Of a stretch of DNA of 64,000 nucleotides, positions 17,590 to 26,662 are shown piece after piece (position 1 is the stretch's first letter; the number at the start of each line of letters is the position of its first letter). The notes under the pieces were generated by a model. The model was given only the letters and a program-made list of their open reading frames with translations, was not told the origin of the DNA and did not search any database. A program made the position numbers and the translations under genes. Origin of the DNA: Sinorhizobium fredii USDA 205 (GTDB lineage Bacteria > Pseudomonadota > Alphaproteobacteria > Rhizobiales > Rhizobiaceae); contig NZ_AUTC01000157.1 of NCBI RefSeq assembly GCF_001461695.1, positions 124,001 through 188,000 on the forward strand, given 5' to 3'.

Positions 17590-18597
17590 ATGGACATGCT
17601 GAGTGCTTCGCTGTTTCCCGTGCTCATCTTCTTTCTGGCGTCGACCTCCGTCGGCGGCCTGATGCTCGCCGCGTTTTATCCGCGGGCCGCTAAGGCCAGC
17701 GCCTATCGACAAAGATTCGAGCGCGTCGCCGGCCGCACGGAAATCAAAGCGACAGAAATGGCCGACGAGGAGCGCCGCGACCGTCGCCGCTCGGTGGAAA
17801 AGACGCTGCGCGACATAGACGAGCAGCAGAAGGCGCGTGCGCGCAAGGGCGGCAAGCCGAAGCTTGACGTCAGGCTCCGCCAGGCCGGTCTAGGCTGGTC
17901 GACGAGAACCTATTGGCTCGTTTGCGCGGCCGCTAGCCTCGCCACCTATGTATTGATAGCGCTCCTTGGACTGGGCGCCCTTACCACACTGGGCTTTGCC
18001 GTCGCGGCCGGCCTGTTCCTGCCGCACGGCTATGTGAACACGAAGCGCAACATGCGGCTCAAGCGGTTCACTGCCGAGTTTCCGAACGCGGTCGATGTGA
18101 TCGTGCGCGGCCTCAAGGCAGGGCTGCCTATGACCGATTGCCTGAGGGTGATTGCCGCGGAAGCGCAGGAGCCGGTCAAGGGCGAATTTCTTACCATCGC
18201 ACAGGACCAGACGCTGGGGCTGCCGGTCGACGAAGCCGTCGAGCGCCTGTGCGATCGCATACCCCTGCCCGAGGCCAAATTCTTCGCGATCGTCATCACA
18301 ATTCAAAGCCGCACCGGTGGCAGCCTCTCCGAGGCGCTTGGAAACCTTTCCAAGGTGCTGCGCGAGCGCAAGAAGATGAAGGCCAAGATCAAGGCTATGA
18401 GCGCGGAGGCGAAATCCTCCGCCGGTATCATCGGCGCGTTGCCGTTCCTCGTCGCCGGCGCCGTGTACATGTCCAGCCCCGACTACATGTCGCTCCTGTT
18501 CACGACGCTCGTCGGAAAGATGGTGCTTGTCGGCTCCGCCCTCTGGATGAGCATAGGCACTTTCCTCATGCGCAAAATGATCAACTTCGATTTCTGA
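17590..18597 (+). CDS. tadB: Tad inner-membrane platform protein TadB
   Basis: The 335-residue protein is a T2SSF/GspF-family platform component. It has an N-terminal membrane segment (LFPVLIFFLASTSVGGLML), a charged cytoplasmic stretch (RRDRRRSVEKTLRDIDEQQK), two membrane segments near residues 103-150, the T2SSF domain (FPNAVDVIVRGLKAGLPMTD and QSRTGGSLSEALGNLSKVLR) and two C-terminal segments ending LMRKMINFDF. It works with TadC and CpaF in the membrane. AAAGG precedes the ATG closely, and tadC begins eight bases after its stop. Confidence 0.93.
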   Translation: MDMLSASLFPVLIFFLASTSVGGLMLAAFYPRAAKASAYRQRFERVAGRTEIKATEMADEERRDRRRSVEKTLRDIDEQQKARARKGGKPKLDVRLRQAGLGWSTRTYWLVCAAASLATYVLIALLGLGALTTLGFAVAAGLFLPHGYVNTKRNMRLKRFTAEFPNAVDVIVRGLKAGLPMTDCLRVIAAEAQEPVKGEFLTIAQDQTLGLPVDEAVERLCDRIPLPEAKFFAIVITIQSRTGGSLSEALGNLSKVLRERKKMKAKIKAMSAEAKSSAGIIGALPFLVAGAVYMSSPDYMSLLFTTLVGKMVLVGSALWMSIGTFLMRKMINFDF

Positions 18598-18605
18598 GAC
18601 ACCAC

Positions 18606-19574
18606 ATGAACCTGTTCGCCCACATCCCCGACCCCGACCAGCTTTCCGCGATGTTGGCTGGCCTTGCCGCCTTTTCTGCCGTCGTGGCAGTTTCATGGCC
18701 CTATGTTTTCCGCGATACGCTCGCAGAGCGGATGCGCAAGGTGGAGAGCGAGCGAGAAAGCATCAGGCAGCGAGAGCGCACGCGGCTGAATGTCGAAAAG
18801 AGCAAGGTGTCCCTGCGCGCAGAGCCCAAGCGATTCTTCCAGGCGATTGTCGATCGCTTCAACCTTGCCAAGCAGGCGGAGGATGGCGAAATCTTCCGCA
18901 AGCTGAGCATGGCCGGCTATCGCGGCCGCGCTCCGGTTACGACCTTTCTTGCCTTCAGGCTGATAGCGCCACTCGTGCTCTTTGCCGCTTGCCTCACATA
19001 CATGCTGCTCATCCTTCGACCGGAGGCGCCGCTGATTGCGGTCATTGCGATGGCCAGCGCCATCGGCTCGCTCGGATATTTCGCTCCGGCGATATTCATC
19101 CAAAATAGGATCACGAAGCGCCAGCAGGTAATCCGCCGATCGTGGCCGGAGGCGCTGGACCTCCTGTTGATCACCGTCGAATCCGGCATGGGCATCGAAA
19201 GCGCCTTCCGCAAAGTGGGCGAGGAAATCGGCGCACAATCGCCCGAGGTGGCCGAGGAGATCCTGCTCACAACGGCGGAGCTTTCCTATCTGCAGGACCG
19301 ACGGCAGGCCTTCGAGAACCTTGGGCGGAGGACCGGCGTAGAGGGCGTCCGCGCCGTCGTGACCAGCCTGATCCAGGCGGAGAAATATGGGACGCCGCTT
19401 GGCCAGGCGCTGCGGGTGATGGCGCAGGAGAACCGCGACATGCGGATGAGCGAGGCGGAGAAGAAAGCGGCCGGGCTTCCCCCGAAACTGACCGTGCCGA
19501 TGATCGTGTTCTTCCTGCCGGTTCTCTTTGCGGTCATCATCACCCCCGCGGCCATTCAAATCACCGGTCTGTAG
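18606..19574 (+). CDS. tadC: Tad inner-membrane platform protein TadC
   Basis: The 322-residue protein has the same fold as TadB: an N-terminal membrane segment, a charged linker, two segments at about 115-165, then the T2SSF domain with SWPEALDLLLITVESGMGIE and IQAEKYGTPLGQALRVMAQE, and a C-terminal hydrophobic segment (LTVPMIVFFLPVLFAVIITP). The start at 18606 is preferred over upstream in-frame codons, which lie inside tadB. It is the last gene of the plus-strand tad operon and converges on cheB. No CpaD or TadD gene follows. Confidence 0.93.
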   Translation: MNLFAHIPDPDQLSAMLAGLAAFSAVVAVSWPYVFRDTLAERMRKVESERESIRQRERTRLNVEKSKVSLRAEPKRFFQAIVDRFNLAKQAEDGEIFRKLSMAGYRGRAPVTTFLAFRLIAPLVLFAACLTYMLLILRPEAPLIAVIAMASAIGSLGYFAPAIFIQNRITKRQQVIRRSWPEALDLLLITVESGMGIESAFRKVGEEIGAQSPEVAEEILLTTAELSYLQDRRQAFENLGRRTGVEGVRAVVTSLIQAEKYGTPLGQALRVMAQENRDMRMSEAEKKAAGLPPKLTVPMIVFFLPVLFAVIITPAAIQITGL

Positions 19575-19683
19575 GGCGGGATCGGGAGCGGTCTGTTCAC
19601 GACGGAGCTCGGGCGCCCGAGAGTTGGCATGGGGCAAGGGCGGCGCTACGCGTCAATTTCGACGAGGCGCCGCACCTTCTCTT

Positions 19684-20727
19684 TCAGGGTTGGCGTCTTC
19701 GGCTCGCCAGCGCGGTGATCTTCCCGGCTATATCGTCCAGCGGCAGAACGAAATCGACGAGACCGGCAGAGATTGCCGATTTCGGCATTCCGAAGACGAC
19801 GGAGCTTTCTTCATCCTGCGCGATCACCTTCCCGCCCGCCACGTGCAGCGCCCGAAGGCCCTCGGTGCCGTCATCGCCCATCCCAGTCAGGATGACCGCA
19901 AGAGACTCCTCCTTGAAAGCGCGAGCGATCGAGCCGAACAGATAGGATCCGGACGGCTTGAAGCCCTGTATGGGATCGTCGTCCACGACACGCAGGCGCG
20001 ACTTGCCCGAGACGCCGAGCTGGTGGCCGTCAGGGGCGAGGTAAACAGTGCCAGGCCTCAGGCGTTCGCCATTCGCACCGACTTTAACCTTGAGGGCAAT
20101 TGTGGCGTCGAGAGATGCGGCAACGCCTTCGATGAAGCCGTTCGACATGTGCTGCACGATGAGGATGGGCGCAGGAAAATTTGCGGAGAGGTCCTTCAAT
20201 ATCGAACGGATCGCGGACGGTCCTCCTGTGGAGGCGGCAATGCCCACGATCGCGATCTGGGTGTCGTCCGCCGACTGCGGTGCCTCTTTGACCTGGTGAT
20301 CGCCGCGTGTCTTCTTGCGCCACTGGCGAACGACCTTGACCTGTGCCATGGCCTTGATCGTCGACAGGAACTTTTCGATAGCCGCTTTTTCGAGAGACGT
20401 GCCGGATGCGGTCGGCGCCGGGATGACCGCGAGCGCGCCCGAGTCGAGCGCCCGCGCGGAGATGGCCCCCAGTTGCGAACCATCCTGGTAGGCCACCATG
20501 ACCACAGGCGTCGGTGCGATGATCATGATCTCTCTGACGGTTTCGGCGGTGTCGTTGTCGCGGAGTTCCACTGCGACTATGTCCGGCAAAAGTTTACCGG
20601 TCATCCTAACCGCGTCCTTGCCGCTTCTTGCGACGCCCACGAGCTCTATGGCGGCGTCGGCGCCTGCCGCCCTTCTGACGCGTTCTTCAAGATCTCGCGT
20701 CGATGTCGCAAGGAGAATACGTGTCAT
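19684..20727 (-). CDS. cheB: CheB-type methylesterase with a degenerate receiver domain
   Basis: This protein-glutamate methylesterase removes methyl groups from the chemoreceptor. The catalytic domain (about 155-345) is intact: catalytic Ser in GIAASTGGPSAIRS, His in LIVQHMSNGF, Asp in ILTGMGDDGTEGL. The N-terminal receiver (about 1-115) is degenerate. Where CheB normally has paired acidic residues it reads ILLATSTRD, the phosphorylation Asp position reads AVELRDND (Glu aligned), and the usual Lys is lost in VIPAP. The ATG at 20727 has AGGA upstream; a GTG at 20739 overlapping the cheA stop is an alternative. It is the last gene of the che operon. Confidence 0.92.
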   Translation of the reverse strand: MTRILLATSTRDLEERVRRAAGADAAIELVGVARSGKDAVRMTGKLLPDIVAVELRDNDTAETVREIMIIAPTPVVMVAYQDGSQLGAISARALDSGALAVIPAPTASGTSLEKAAIEKFLSTIKAMAQVKVVRQWRKKTRGDHQVKEAPQSADDTQIAIVGIAASTGGPSAIRSILKDLSANFPAPILIVQHMSNGFIEGVAASLDATIALKVKVGANGERLRPGTVYLAPDGHQLGVSGKSRLRVVDDDPIQGFKPSGSYLFGSIARAFKEESLAVILTGMGDDGTEGLRALHVAGGKVIAQDEESSVVFGMPKSAISAGLVDFVLPLDDIAGKITALASRRRQP

Positions 20728-20735
20728 CCTCGTCC

Positions 20736-22871
20736 TCACACGACCCGGCGCATCGTCTCCAGGAAGTGCTGCGCATCGAACTGGTCCTTCCTCAGATAGG
20801 CATTGGCGCCAGCACGCAGCCCCCGCACCTTGTCTTCAAGCGTTTCCCGGCCGGTGACAAGGACGACGGGCGTGTCGGTGAAACGCTCCGACCGACGAAT
20901 GGCCTCGGTGAGTTCGAAGCCGTTCATGGACGGCATGTCGACGTCCGCGACGACCATATCGGCACCGTCTTCAAGAAGCTCCTCCAAGGCCTCCATGCCA
21001 TTGCTTGCTATCGCGACATCGTACCCTGCGCCCTCGAGGATGAGCTTCACCAACGTTCGTACGTATTTGGAATCGTCCACGACGAGCACCTTGCGACGCA
21101 CGGCCAGAACTGGCTCGGGCACGGCTGCGCCGTCCGGTGGTCGCGCCTCGGCGGCAGCCTCGGCGAGCGCTGCAATGTTCAGGAGGAGGGCAATGCGCCC
21201 GTTGGCCAGTACCATGCCAGCGCTATAGCGACGAACTTTCGCAAACCGCGGACCGAGCGGGCGTGCGAGGAGTTCCTGCTCACCGGCAACAGCGTCGACG
21301 AGCACCGCCACCGGCCCGCCCGGAGCGTCAACCACGACCGCCGGCACGGCCAGCCCGGTATCGCCGCGGCCCGGCGGCAGCCCGAGCCAACTGGCAAGAT
21401 CCAGGAAGGGTATCGGGCCGGTAGGGGTGGTGACGATGCCCCTGTCCTCAGAGATTGCGAAGTCCTGCGGATGAATGCGTGTCACCCGCTGGATCGACGC
21501 CGTATCGATCGTGAACACATGCTCCCCTGCGATGACCTCCAGTGCACGCACTGTCGCCAGCGTCAGGGGGAGCGTGAGGGTGAAGGCGGCGCCTCCCGTC
21601 GGAACTTGCGAAACTTCTGCCGTGCCACGCAGCGTTTCGATATTGCGTTTGACGATGTCGAGGCCTATCCCACGCCCCGACAGGCTGGTGACCGTCGCCG
21701 CCGTCGATACACCAGGCTCGAAAACACGCCGCAGGAGCTCCGCTTCGTCTTTCACCTCTTTCACATGTTCGGCCCCTGCCTTGCTGAGTCGGGCTACATC
21801 CAGGCCGCGGCCGTCATCCTCGACACGCACCTGCATCCGGTCCCCAGAGATGGCGGCTGCAATGAGAACTCTCCCTCTCTCCGGTTTCGCCGCCTTTCGG
21901 CGTTCTGCGGGCGACTGGATGCCATGCGCGACTGCATTGCGCACGAGATGGCGAAGCGAATCCTGCAGACTCGAAAGAATGGAGCGATCGATCTCGATCT
22001 CTCCGCCCTTGATCTCCAGTTCTGCCAATTTCCCCGATGCTGCCGCCATGTCCCGCACGACGCGGTCGAGCCCCTTACATGCCTCCGCAAAAGATTGCGT
22101 GCGTGCGTGCCGTACCTCGTGATCAAGTGCGGTCGCGGCACTGTGCATCAGCCTCATGTCCCCGCGCAGCGATGTCGCGAGCTGGCGCAGTCCGCTTTCG
22201 ATACTTGCCGCCTGTGCGGCGAACTCGGGGCCTGTCCCCCGCAGTCTCCTGGTCTGCTCCCGGAGCAAGGCCGCCTCCTTGGCACGACGCCGCATGATCG
22301 CATTAAAGGACAGCAATTCGCCACTCCTGTAGAGAAGCGTATCCAGACGATCGGCGGACACGCGCATGGAGCCGTCGGTATCACCGGTTCGAACGTGTAC
22401 CTGTTCCGCCTGAGATGGACCCAGCTTCGGCTTGCCGCTGCCGTGGTCCGCCCCTGTCGCCATGGCAGCCTTCAGGGCATCGACCACGCTCTCACCGTGC
22501 GCCGGCGAAGGCATCTCCCCTATTTCCAAGAGGCGAGACACATCCTGGATGGCGTCTGCGGCCGACAGAAGAAGATCGAGCTTGGGTTTTTCGAGCACAC
22601 GCTGTTCTTTCACGGTGAGGGAAAGTATCTCTTCCATCCAGTGACAAATCGCTTCCACTCCCCGCACTTGAAGCAGACCGGCGGCGCCTTTGAGGCTATG
22701 CGCCGTCCTTAGAAGCTGCTCCTGCAGACGGAGTTTCTCGACGGCCCCGCCGGTGTCCTCGATGGCGAGCAATGCCTGCTCCATGTCGGATGCACGTTCC
22801 CCCACTTCCTGGGTGAACATCTGCAGCAATTCACGGTCGAATTCCTCGGGTTTTGTCATCTCAGTTGCCAT
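20736..22871 (-). CDS. cheA: CheA histidine kinase with C-terminal receiver (CheA-CheY hybrid)
   Basis: The 711-residue kinase has an HPt domain with the phospho-accepting His58 in LLRTAHSLKGAAGLLQ. A dimerisation/ATPase region follows, with LVRNAVAHGIQSPAERR (N box), VEDDGRGLDVARLSKAG and SLSGRGIGLDIVKRNIE. Next are a CheW-like domain (about 440-575) and a receiver at the C-terminus (about 590-711) with VLVVDDSKYVR, VVADVDMPSMNGFEL and the Lys in AYLRKDQF. It autophosphorylates in response to the receptor array and can pass phosphate to its own receiver, as in WspE-type hybrids. The start is the first in-frame ATG; one four codons later is possible. It overlaps the end of the MCP gene. Confidence 0.94.
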   Translation of the reverse strand: MATEMTKPEEFDRELLQMFTQEVGERASDMEQALLAIEDTGGAVEKLRLQEQLLRTAHSLKGAAGLLQVRGVEAICHWMEEILSLTVKEQRVLEKPKLDLLLSAADAIQDVSRLLEIGEMPSPAHGESVVDALKAAMATGADHGSGKPKLGPSQAEQVHVRTGDTDGSMRVSADRLDTLLYRSGELLSFNAIMRRRAKEAALLREQTRRLRGTGPEFAAQAASIESGLRQLATSLRGDMRLMHSAATALDHEVRHARTQSFAEACKGLDRVVRDMAAASGKLAELEIKGGEIEIDRSILSSLQDSLRHLVRNAVAHGIQSPAERRKAAKPERGRVLIAAAISGDRMQVRVEDDGRGLDVARLSKAGAEHVKEVKDEAELLRRVFEPGVSTAATVTSLSGRGIGLDIVKRNIETLRGTAEVSQVPTGGAAFTLTLPLTLATVRALEVIAGEHVFTIDTASIQRVTRIHPQDFAISEDRGIVTTPTGPIPFLDLASWLGLPPGRGDTGLAVPAVVVDAPGGPVAVLVDAVAGEQELLARPLGPRFAKVRRYSAGMVLANGRIALLLNIAALAEAAAEARPPDGAAVPEPVLAVRRKVLVVDDSKYVRTLVKLILEGAGYDVAIASNGMEALEELLEDGADMVVADVDMPSMNGFELTEAIRRSERFTDTPVVLVTGRETLEDKVRGLRAGANAYLRKDQFDAQHFLETMRRVV

Positions 22872-24486
22872 GGTCAGCGAGCATTTCCTTCAACCTGGAG
22901 CCCAGTTCGTTGAGATCTTTCGCGGCCTCCTCAGCTTGCCGGATCGCCGAGAGATTCTGGCTGCTCGCTTGCTCGATGTAATGCATCGCGTCGTGGATCT
23001 GCTTCATGCCCGCTCTTTGCTGGCCCGCCGAAGCGGCGATCTGGGTGACCGACCGCGCGGAATCGGCAACGATCGCCTCGAGCTGCCGGATCGTTTCGCC
23101 CGCTTCGTTCACCGTCTCGAGGGCACGGCTGACACTCTTCGTGCCATCCTCGGCTCCGATGACCGCCGCATTAGTCGCTTTCTGGATCTCCATCAGAATT
23201 CGACGAACTCGGGTGGTCGCGGACTTCGACTGATCAGCAAGTGTCCTGATCTCGCTGGCAACGACACTGAAACCCCTACCGTGCTCGCCGGCACGCGACG
23301 CCTCGATTGCCGCATTCAGCGCCAAGAGATTCGTTTGGTCCGCGATCTCGCCAACGACCGTGACGATCTCACCGATTTCCAGGCTATTTTCCGCCAATGA
23401 AAGTATGTCTCCGGCAATCCCTTCGGTGCGGGCGCTCACGGCGTTCATCACGTGGACGGTATCGTCTAGCGCTCTGCGGCCGTCATTGCTGATCTTGACG
23501 GCCTGATCGTACGACGCAGCAACCTGCTGCGCGCGCTGCGCCGCCTGTTCCGACGTCTGCAGCACCTCATCGACGCTCGTCACCGTCTGGGCGACCGCCG
23601 ACGATTGCTCACGCATGCCTTCGACTTGTTGCGTGGTACCGGCGAGGATTTCGGCGGCGGACGACGAAAGATGGTGAGCCGTTTCCGAGATCGTGGCGAG
23701 CAGCTCTTCGAGCCTCTCCCTGCTGCTGCGTTCATTGTCGATCATGCTGGCAAGCCTTGCCGTCATTGCATTGAAGGAAAGGCCGAGGACCGCGAGTTCG
23801 TCGCTGCCGTCCACTGAGGCTTTCTGCGTCAGGTCACCGGCGCTGACCATTTCCGCCACGCCGGCGAGCTTGCGCGTGCGGACGACGAGGCGGCGCGCGA
23901 CCCGCAACACGTGGAGCAGCATCAGAACGGCGAGAACCGTAAAGCCCAGTTGCAGTAATTGAGAGCGCTGGAGCCGGGCTACTCCTGCCTGCTCGATTCG
24001 GTTGATCAATTCGTCCATGCGCGCTGCAAAGTCTCTGATCCTTGGGTCGAGTTCATCCAGCGCCTCGGGTCCGAGCGGCGCGCTGGCAATAGCGCTTTCC
24101 AGAGCGGGTCTCACCTGTTCCCGCCATTGTTGACGGGCTTGTTCGAGCTGCGTAAGGGCAGCAGGATCCGTCGTTGCCTCCAGCCCGAACCTTTCGTCGC
24201 CATTAACCAGACTCGCAAGCAGCCGCTCGTTGCGGTCCATCAGGCCGCGCAGCTCATCGGCAGCAGCAATCCGGGCGGGGCCCTCCGCTCTTTCCAAGCG
24301 CCCGGCTACGTAGATCAGCTGGTAGGCAAGGCGTTGCGTCCCAAGCGACGATGTCGCCGCAAGATCGGCTCGCACCTGCTGCAGGGCAATAAAGCTGGAG
24401 CCGACGAGCAGCGCCGAAGCGGCCACGAACAGCAGCATGGCCAAGCCCAACGCGCCATAGAGGCTATTCGTTAGTCGGGGACTCAT
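22861..24486 (-). CDS. Methyl-accepting chemotaxis protein
   Basis: The 541-residue receptor has a first membrane segment (about 10-32, LYGALGLAMLLFVAASALLV), a periplasmic sensing region of about 150 residues, a second segment near 175-198 (LGFTVLAVLMLLHVLR), a HAMP domain, and a cytoplasmic signalling domain. The hairpin tip is conserved: IADQTNLLALNAAIEASRAG, then EHGRGFSVVASEIRTLADQS. No C-terminal CheR/CheB-docking pentapeptide is present. The ligand is unknown. AAGGA lies nine bases before the ATG at 24486, so the longer frame to 24537, inside cheW, is not used. It overlaps cheW by 23 bases. Confidence 0.93.
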   Translation of the reverse strand: MSPRLTNSLYGALGLAMLLFVAASALLVGSSFIALQQVRADLAATSSLGTQRLAYQLIYVAGRLERAEGPARIAAADELRGLMDRNERLLASLVNGDERFGLEATTDPAALTQLEQARQQWREQVRPALESAIASAPLGPEALDELDPRIRDFAARMDELINRIEQAGVARLQRSQLLQLGFTVLAVLMLLHVLRVARRLVVRTRKLAGVAEMVSAGDLTQKASVDGSDELAVLGLSFNAMTARLASMIDNERSSRERLEELLATISETAHHLSSSAAEILAGTTQQVEGMREQSSAVAQTVTSVDEVLQTSEQAAQRAQQVAASYDQAVKISNDGRRALDDTVHVMNAVSARTEGIAGDILSLAENSLEIGEIVTVVGEIADQTNLLALNAAIEASRAGEHGRGFSVVASEIRTLADQSKSATTRVRRILMEIQKATNAAVIGAEDGTKSVSRALETVNEAGETIRQLEAIVADSARSVTQIAASAGQQRAGMKQIHDAMHYIEQASSQNLSAIRQAEEAAKDLNELGSRLKEMLADHGN

Positions 24487-25126
24487 GGATTTTGGTCCTT
24501 TCCGTCTCGCCGCTGGCGACGATCTGCTCGTCCTCAAGAAAGAATTGGCGATCGTTCAAGAGAAGGTGGCCGTCCAGAATGACCGTGCCGGTTTCCGTCG
24601 TTGCGCAATGCCAGGCTTTGTCGCCTGTACCGGGCTCCGCCGCACCGATTTCCTCCAGGGGGAGCATCACTATTTCTGGGGCGGCCATAGACAGGATCAA
24701 GAATTCGGGATGCGCTTGCCCGCATACAATCGCCCAGTCGCTGGCGTTTGCGGCCGGTCGCGGGAGATCGAAGAGTTCGCACAAGTCGAAAACGGGCAGC
24801 AACTGGCCGCGCAGATCATAGACGCCACAGGCGTGGGAGGGCATTCCCGGAAGCGGACTGACGCGTGCCTTCGAAACGATTTCGCAAACATAGTGGATCT
24901 CCAAGGCAAACTGGCGATCCGATAGCATGAAGGTCACAAGGCCGATCGCCTGCTCTCCTCCTGCGAACGCATCACCGGCCGATCGCGGTGATTGCTCGTA
25001 TCGCATGGCGGCATCTGGCTGTGCCGCTTCCAAAAGCACTTCGGTCTGCTCTATCGCTGCCTCCATCCGTCTTCTGACTGCGGTCCAGTCGACCGGTCGG
25101 GAGGCGGGGCGGGAAGGTGTCGTCAT
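24464..25126 (-). CDS. cheW: CheW coupling protein with N-terminal extension
   Basis: CheW links the receptor to CheA in the signalling array. The 220-residue protein has an N-terminal extension of about 60 residues, including a region that is probably helical (VRRRMEAAIEQTEVLLEAAQ), then a CheW domain: LVTFMLSDRQFALEIHYVCE, ARVSPLPGMPSHACGVYDLR, GQLLPVFDLCELF and a C-terminal part ending in an acidic tail. The ATG overlaps the cheR stop (ATGA), indicating coupled translation. The extension resembles WspB/WspD-like coupling proteins in general design only. Confidence 0.92.
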   Translation of the reverse strand: MTTPSRPASRPVDWTAVRRRMEAAIEQTEVLLEAAQPDAAMRYEQSPRSAGDAFAGGEQAIGLVTFMLSDRQFALEIHYVCEIVSKARVSPLPGMPSHACGVYDLRGQLLPVFDLCELFDLPRPAANASDWAIVCGQAHPEFLILSMAAPEIVMLPLEEIGAAEPGTGDKAWHCATTETGTVILDGHLLLNDRQFFLEDEQIVASGETERTKIHESPTNE

Positions 25127-26484
25127 AGGCGTTTGCTCCCCCGCCCTCGCTGAATTTTGCCGATCTCGCGCCGTGCGCGCTCCGCCAGATCTCCAGCCGT
25201 CGCCTCTGACATCAGGGCGACGCGTTCGCGCGGTGGGCGAGAGAGACAGAACTGCAGCACGTTTTCGAAGGCCCGCTGGGACGCTTGCGGGTCGCTGTGC
25301 GTAAGACAGACACCGAGGAAGAACTGCGCGGCTGCCAGTCTGGCGTCCAGATAGACCACCCGTCGCAGCGCCGCCGCAGCCGCGTCGGTCTGCCCATCGG
25401 CCATCTGGGAGAGTCCCTGGAGGAAATGCAGTTCTGCTGAGAGCGGATGACTTTGAACTGCTTGCGCAGCGAGGCGCTGAGCTTCCCGGGTCTCACCCAG
25501 TTCGTAACGCCAGCGGATTTGCCGGGCAATGGCTTTGAAGGCTTTGTCGTCGGGCGTTTTTCGCTCATCCATCCCGCAAGCTCGGGGGGGCGACACGTGC
25601 GCGACAGGTTTTTTGTGGCCTAGAATGGAGGCGACGCCTGCGGTAGAGCCCCTGGGAGCGTCTCCATGAGCTATCATGCGCCGGTAGACAACGCCCGCCG
25701 ACGTGATGGAAGTTTCGAACGGGGCGTACTTCCACAAGGGCGGATCGGTCGGCGCCGTCAACAGCCAGCCACCATCGGCAAGGCAGGCGAATAGCTGACG
25801 CGCAATCCGCCGCACCGTACTCGCGTCAAGATAGACGAGCACGTTGCGGCAAAGGATCAAGTCGAAGTCAGCCAATCCCCTTTCCGGCGCCGGTAGTTCG
25901 ACTGCGCCAAGGTTCAGGTGAGCGAAACCGACCTGCCGGCGCAATCGTTCGTTCAGTCGAAACCGTCCCTCACCTGAGGTGAAGTATCGGTCCTTCAGCT
26001 TGCGATCCGTATTCCTCAACGACCATTCGCCATACTCTGCGGCTTTGGCCGTGGCGAGCGCCCTTCTGGAGACGTCGGCTGCACTTATACGAACATCTTG
26101 GAGGAGACCTTCCTCGTCGCAGAGAATGGCAAGGGAGTAGGGTTCCTCACCCGTTGCACAGCCGACGCTCCAGATCCGGACGAGAGATCCGTCGGGCCGC
26201 CGCAGCCTTAGTTCCGGAAGGATCGCTTGCGATATCAGCTGGAATTGATCGGGATCGCGAAAGAAATGCGTTTCTCCGACCGTGATCGCTGCAATAACAT
26301 CGTCGGTCAGGTCCTGGTCCAGCCCCAGCCGGTGAAGAAATAGGCTGCTGTCGTCGATGCCGCGCCGCGCCATGACCCGGCCTATCGCCGAGGCAACGAC
26401 GTCTTTTCGCGATGCCGGAAGGCCGATGCCGACCCTGCAGGCGACCTCGTCAGCGAGCTTGGACGGAAGCGCGTGACCTGTCAC
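25123..26484 (-). CDS. cheR: CheR methyltransferase with C-terminal TPR-like domain
   Basis: This SAM-dependent enzyme methylates glutamates of the chemoreceptor. The 453-residue protein has a CheR N-domain, then VGETHFFRDPDQFQLI, the SAM-binding motif WSVGCATGEEPYSLAILCDE (about 105-124), and FDLILCRNVLVYLDASTVRR. A C-terminal region (about 310-420) contains TPR-like helices such as ELGETREAQRLAAQAVQSHP and ALRRVVYLDARLAAAQFFLG. The TPR fusion is known from WspC-type CheR proteins. It is the first che gene after the intergenic region carrying the third 16-bp box, and its stop overlaps cheW. Confidence 0.93.
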   Translation of the reverse strand: MTGHALPSKLADEVACRVGIGLPASRKDVVASAIGRVMARRGIDDSSLFLHRLGLDQDLTDDVIAAITVGETHFFRDPDQFQLISQAILPELRLRRPDGSLVRIWSVGCATGEEPYSLAILCDEEGLLQDVRISAADVSRRALATAKAAEYGEWSLRNTDRKLKDRYFTSGEGRFRLNERLRRQVGFAHLNLGAVELPAPERGLADFDLILCRNVLVYLDASTVRRIARQLFACLADGGWLLTAPTDPPLWKYAPFETSITSAGVVYRRMIAHGDAPRGSTAGVASILGHKKPVAHVSPPRACGMDERKTPDDKAFKAIARQIRWRYELGETREAQRLAAQAVQSHPLSAELHFLQGLSQMADGQTDAAAAALRRVVYLDARLAAAQFFLGVCLTHSDPQASQRAFENVLQFCLSRPPRERVALMSEATAGDLAERARREIGKIQRGRGSKRL

Positions 26485-26594
26485 CGAACACCTCCTGCCT
26501 CATTCGCCGCGCAGGCGCGAAGAGGGCGTCCGGGTAAGCTGGCTGTCGAAACAGGCTGGCGCATGTTCTTCCTAAATTCGTGGCTCTGCCGTCG

Positions 26595-26652
26595 TCAGTA
26601 CGTCCTCGGATGCCTGTCGGCTATTCGGCCGGATGGCTTAGAAGGCGGCCTA
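26595..26652 (-). promoter_or_regulatory. Putative che operon promoter with 16-bp palindromic box (copy 3)
   Basis: On the minus strand CCATCCGGCCGAATAG (26636-26621) matches the cpaA box at 14 of 16 bases. A second GGCC element with a preceding TA (26652-26647) lies two helical turns upstream. A TACTGA at 26600-26595 begins 36 bases after the start of the box, the same distance as the -10-like elements of cpaA and pilA, though it is a weaker match. The cheR start codon is at 26484. Confidence 0.45.
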
Positions 26653-26662
26653 TCCGACCGGC

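Noticed and set aside
20703..22712. Long plus-strand frame opposite cheA
   Set aside because: Antisense shadow of cheA; composition biased to His and Arg with no family motif.
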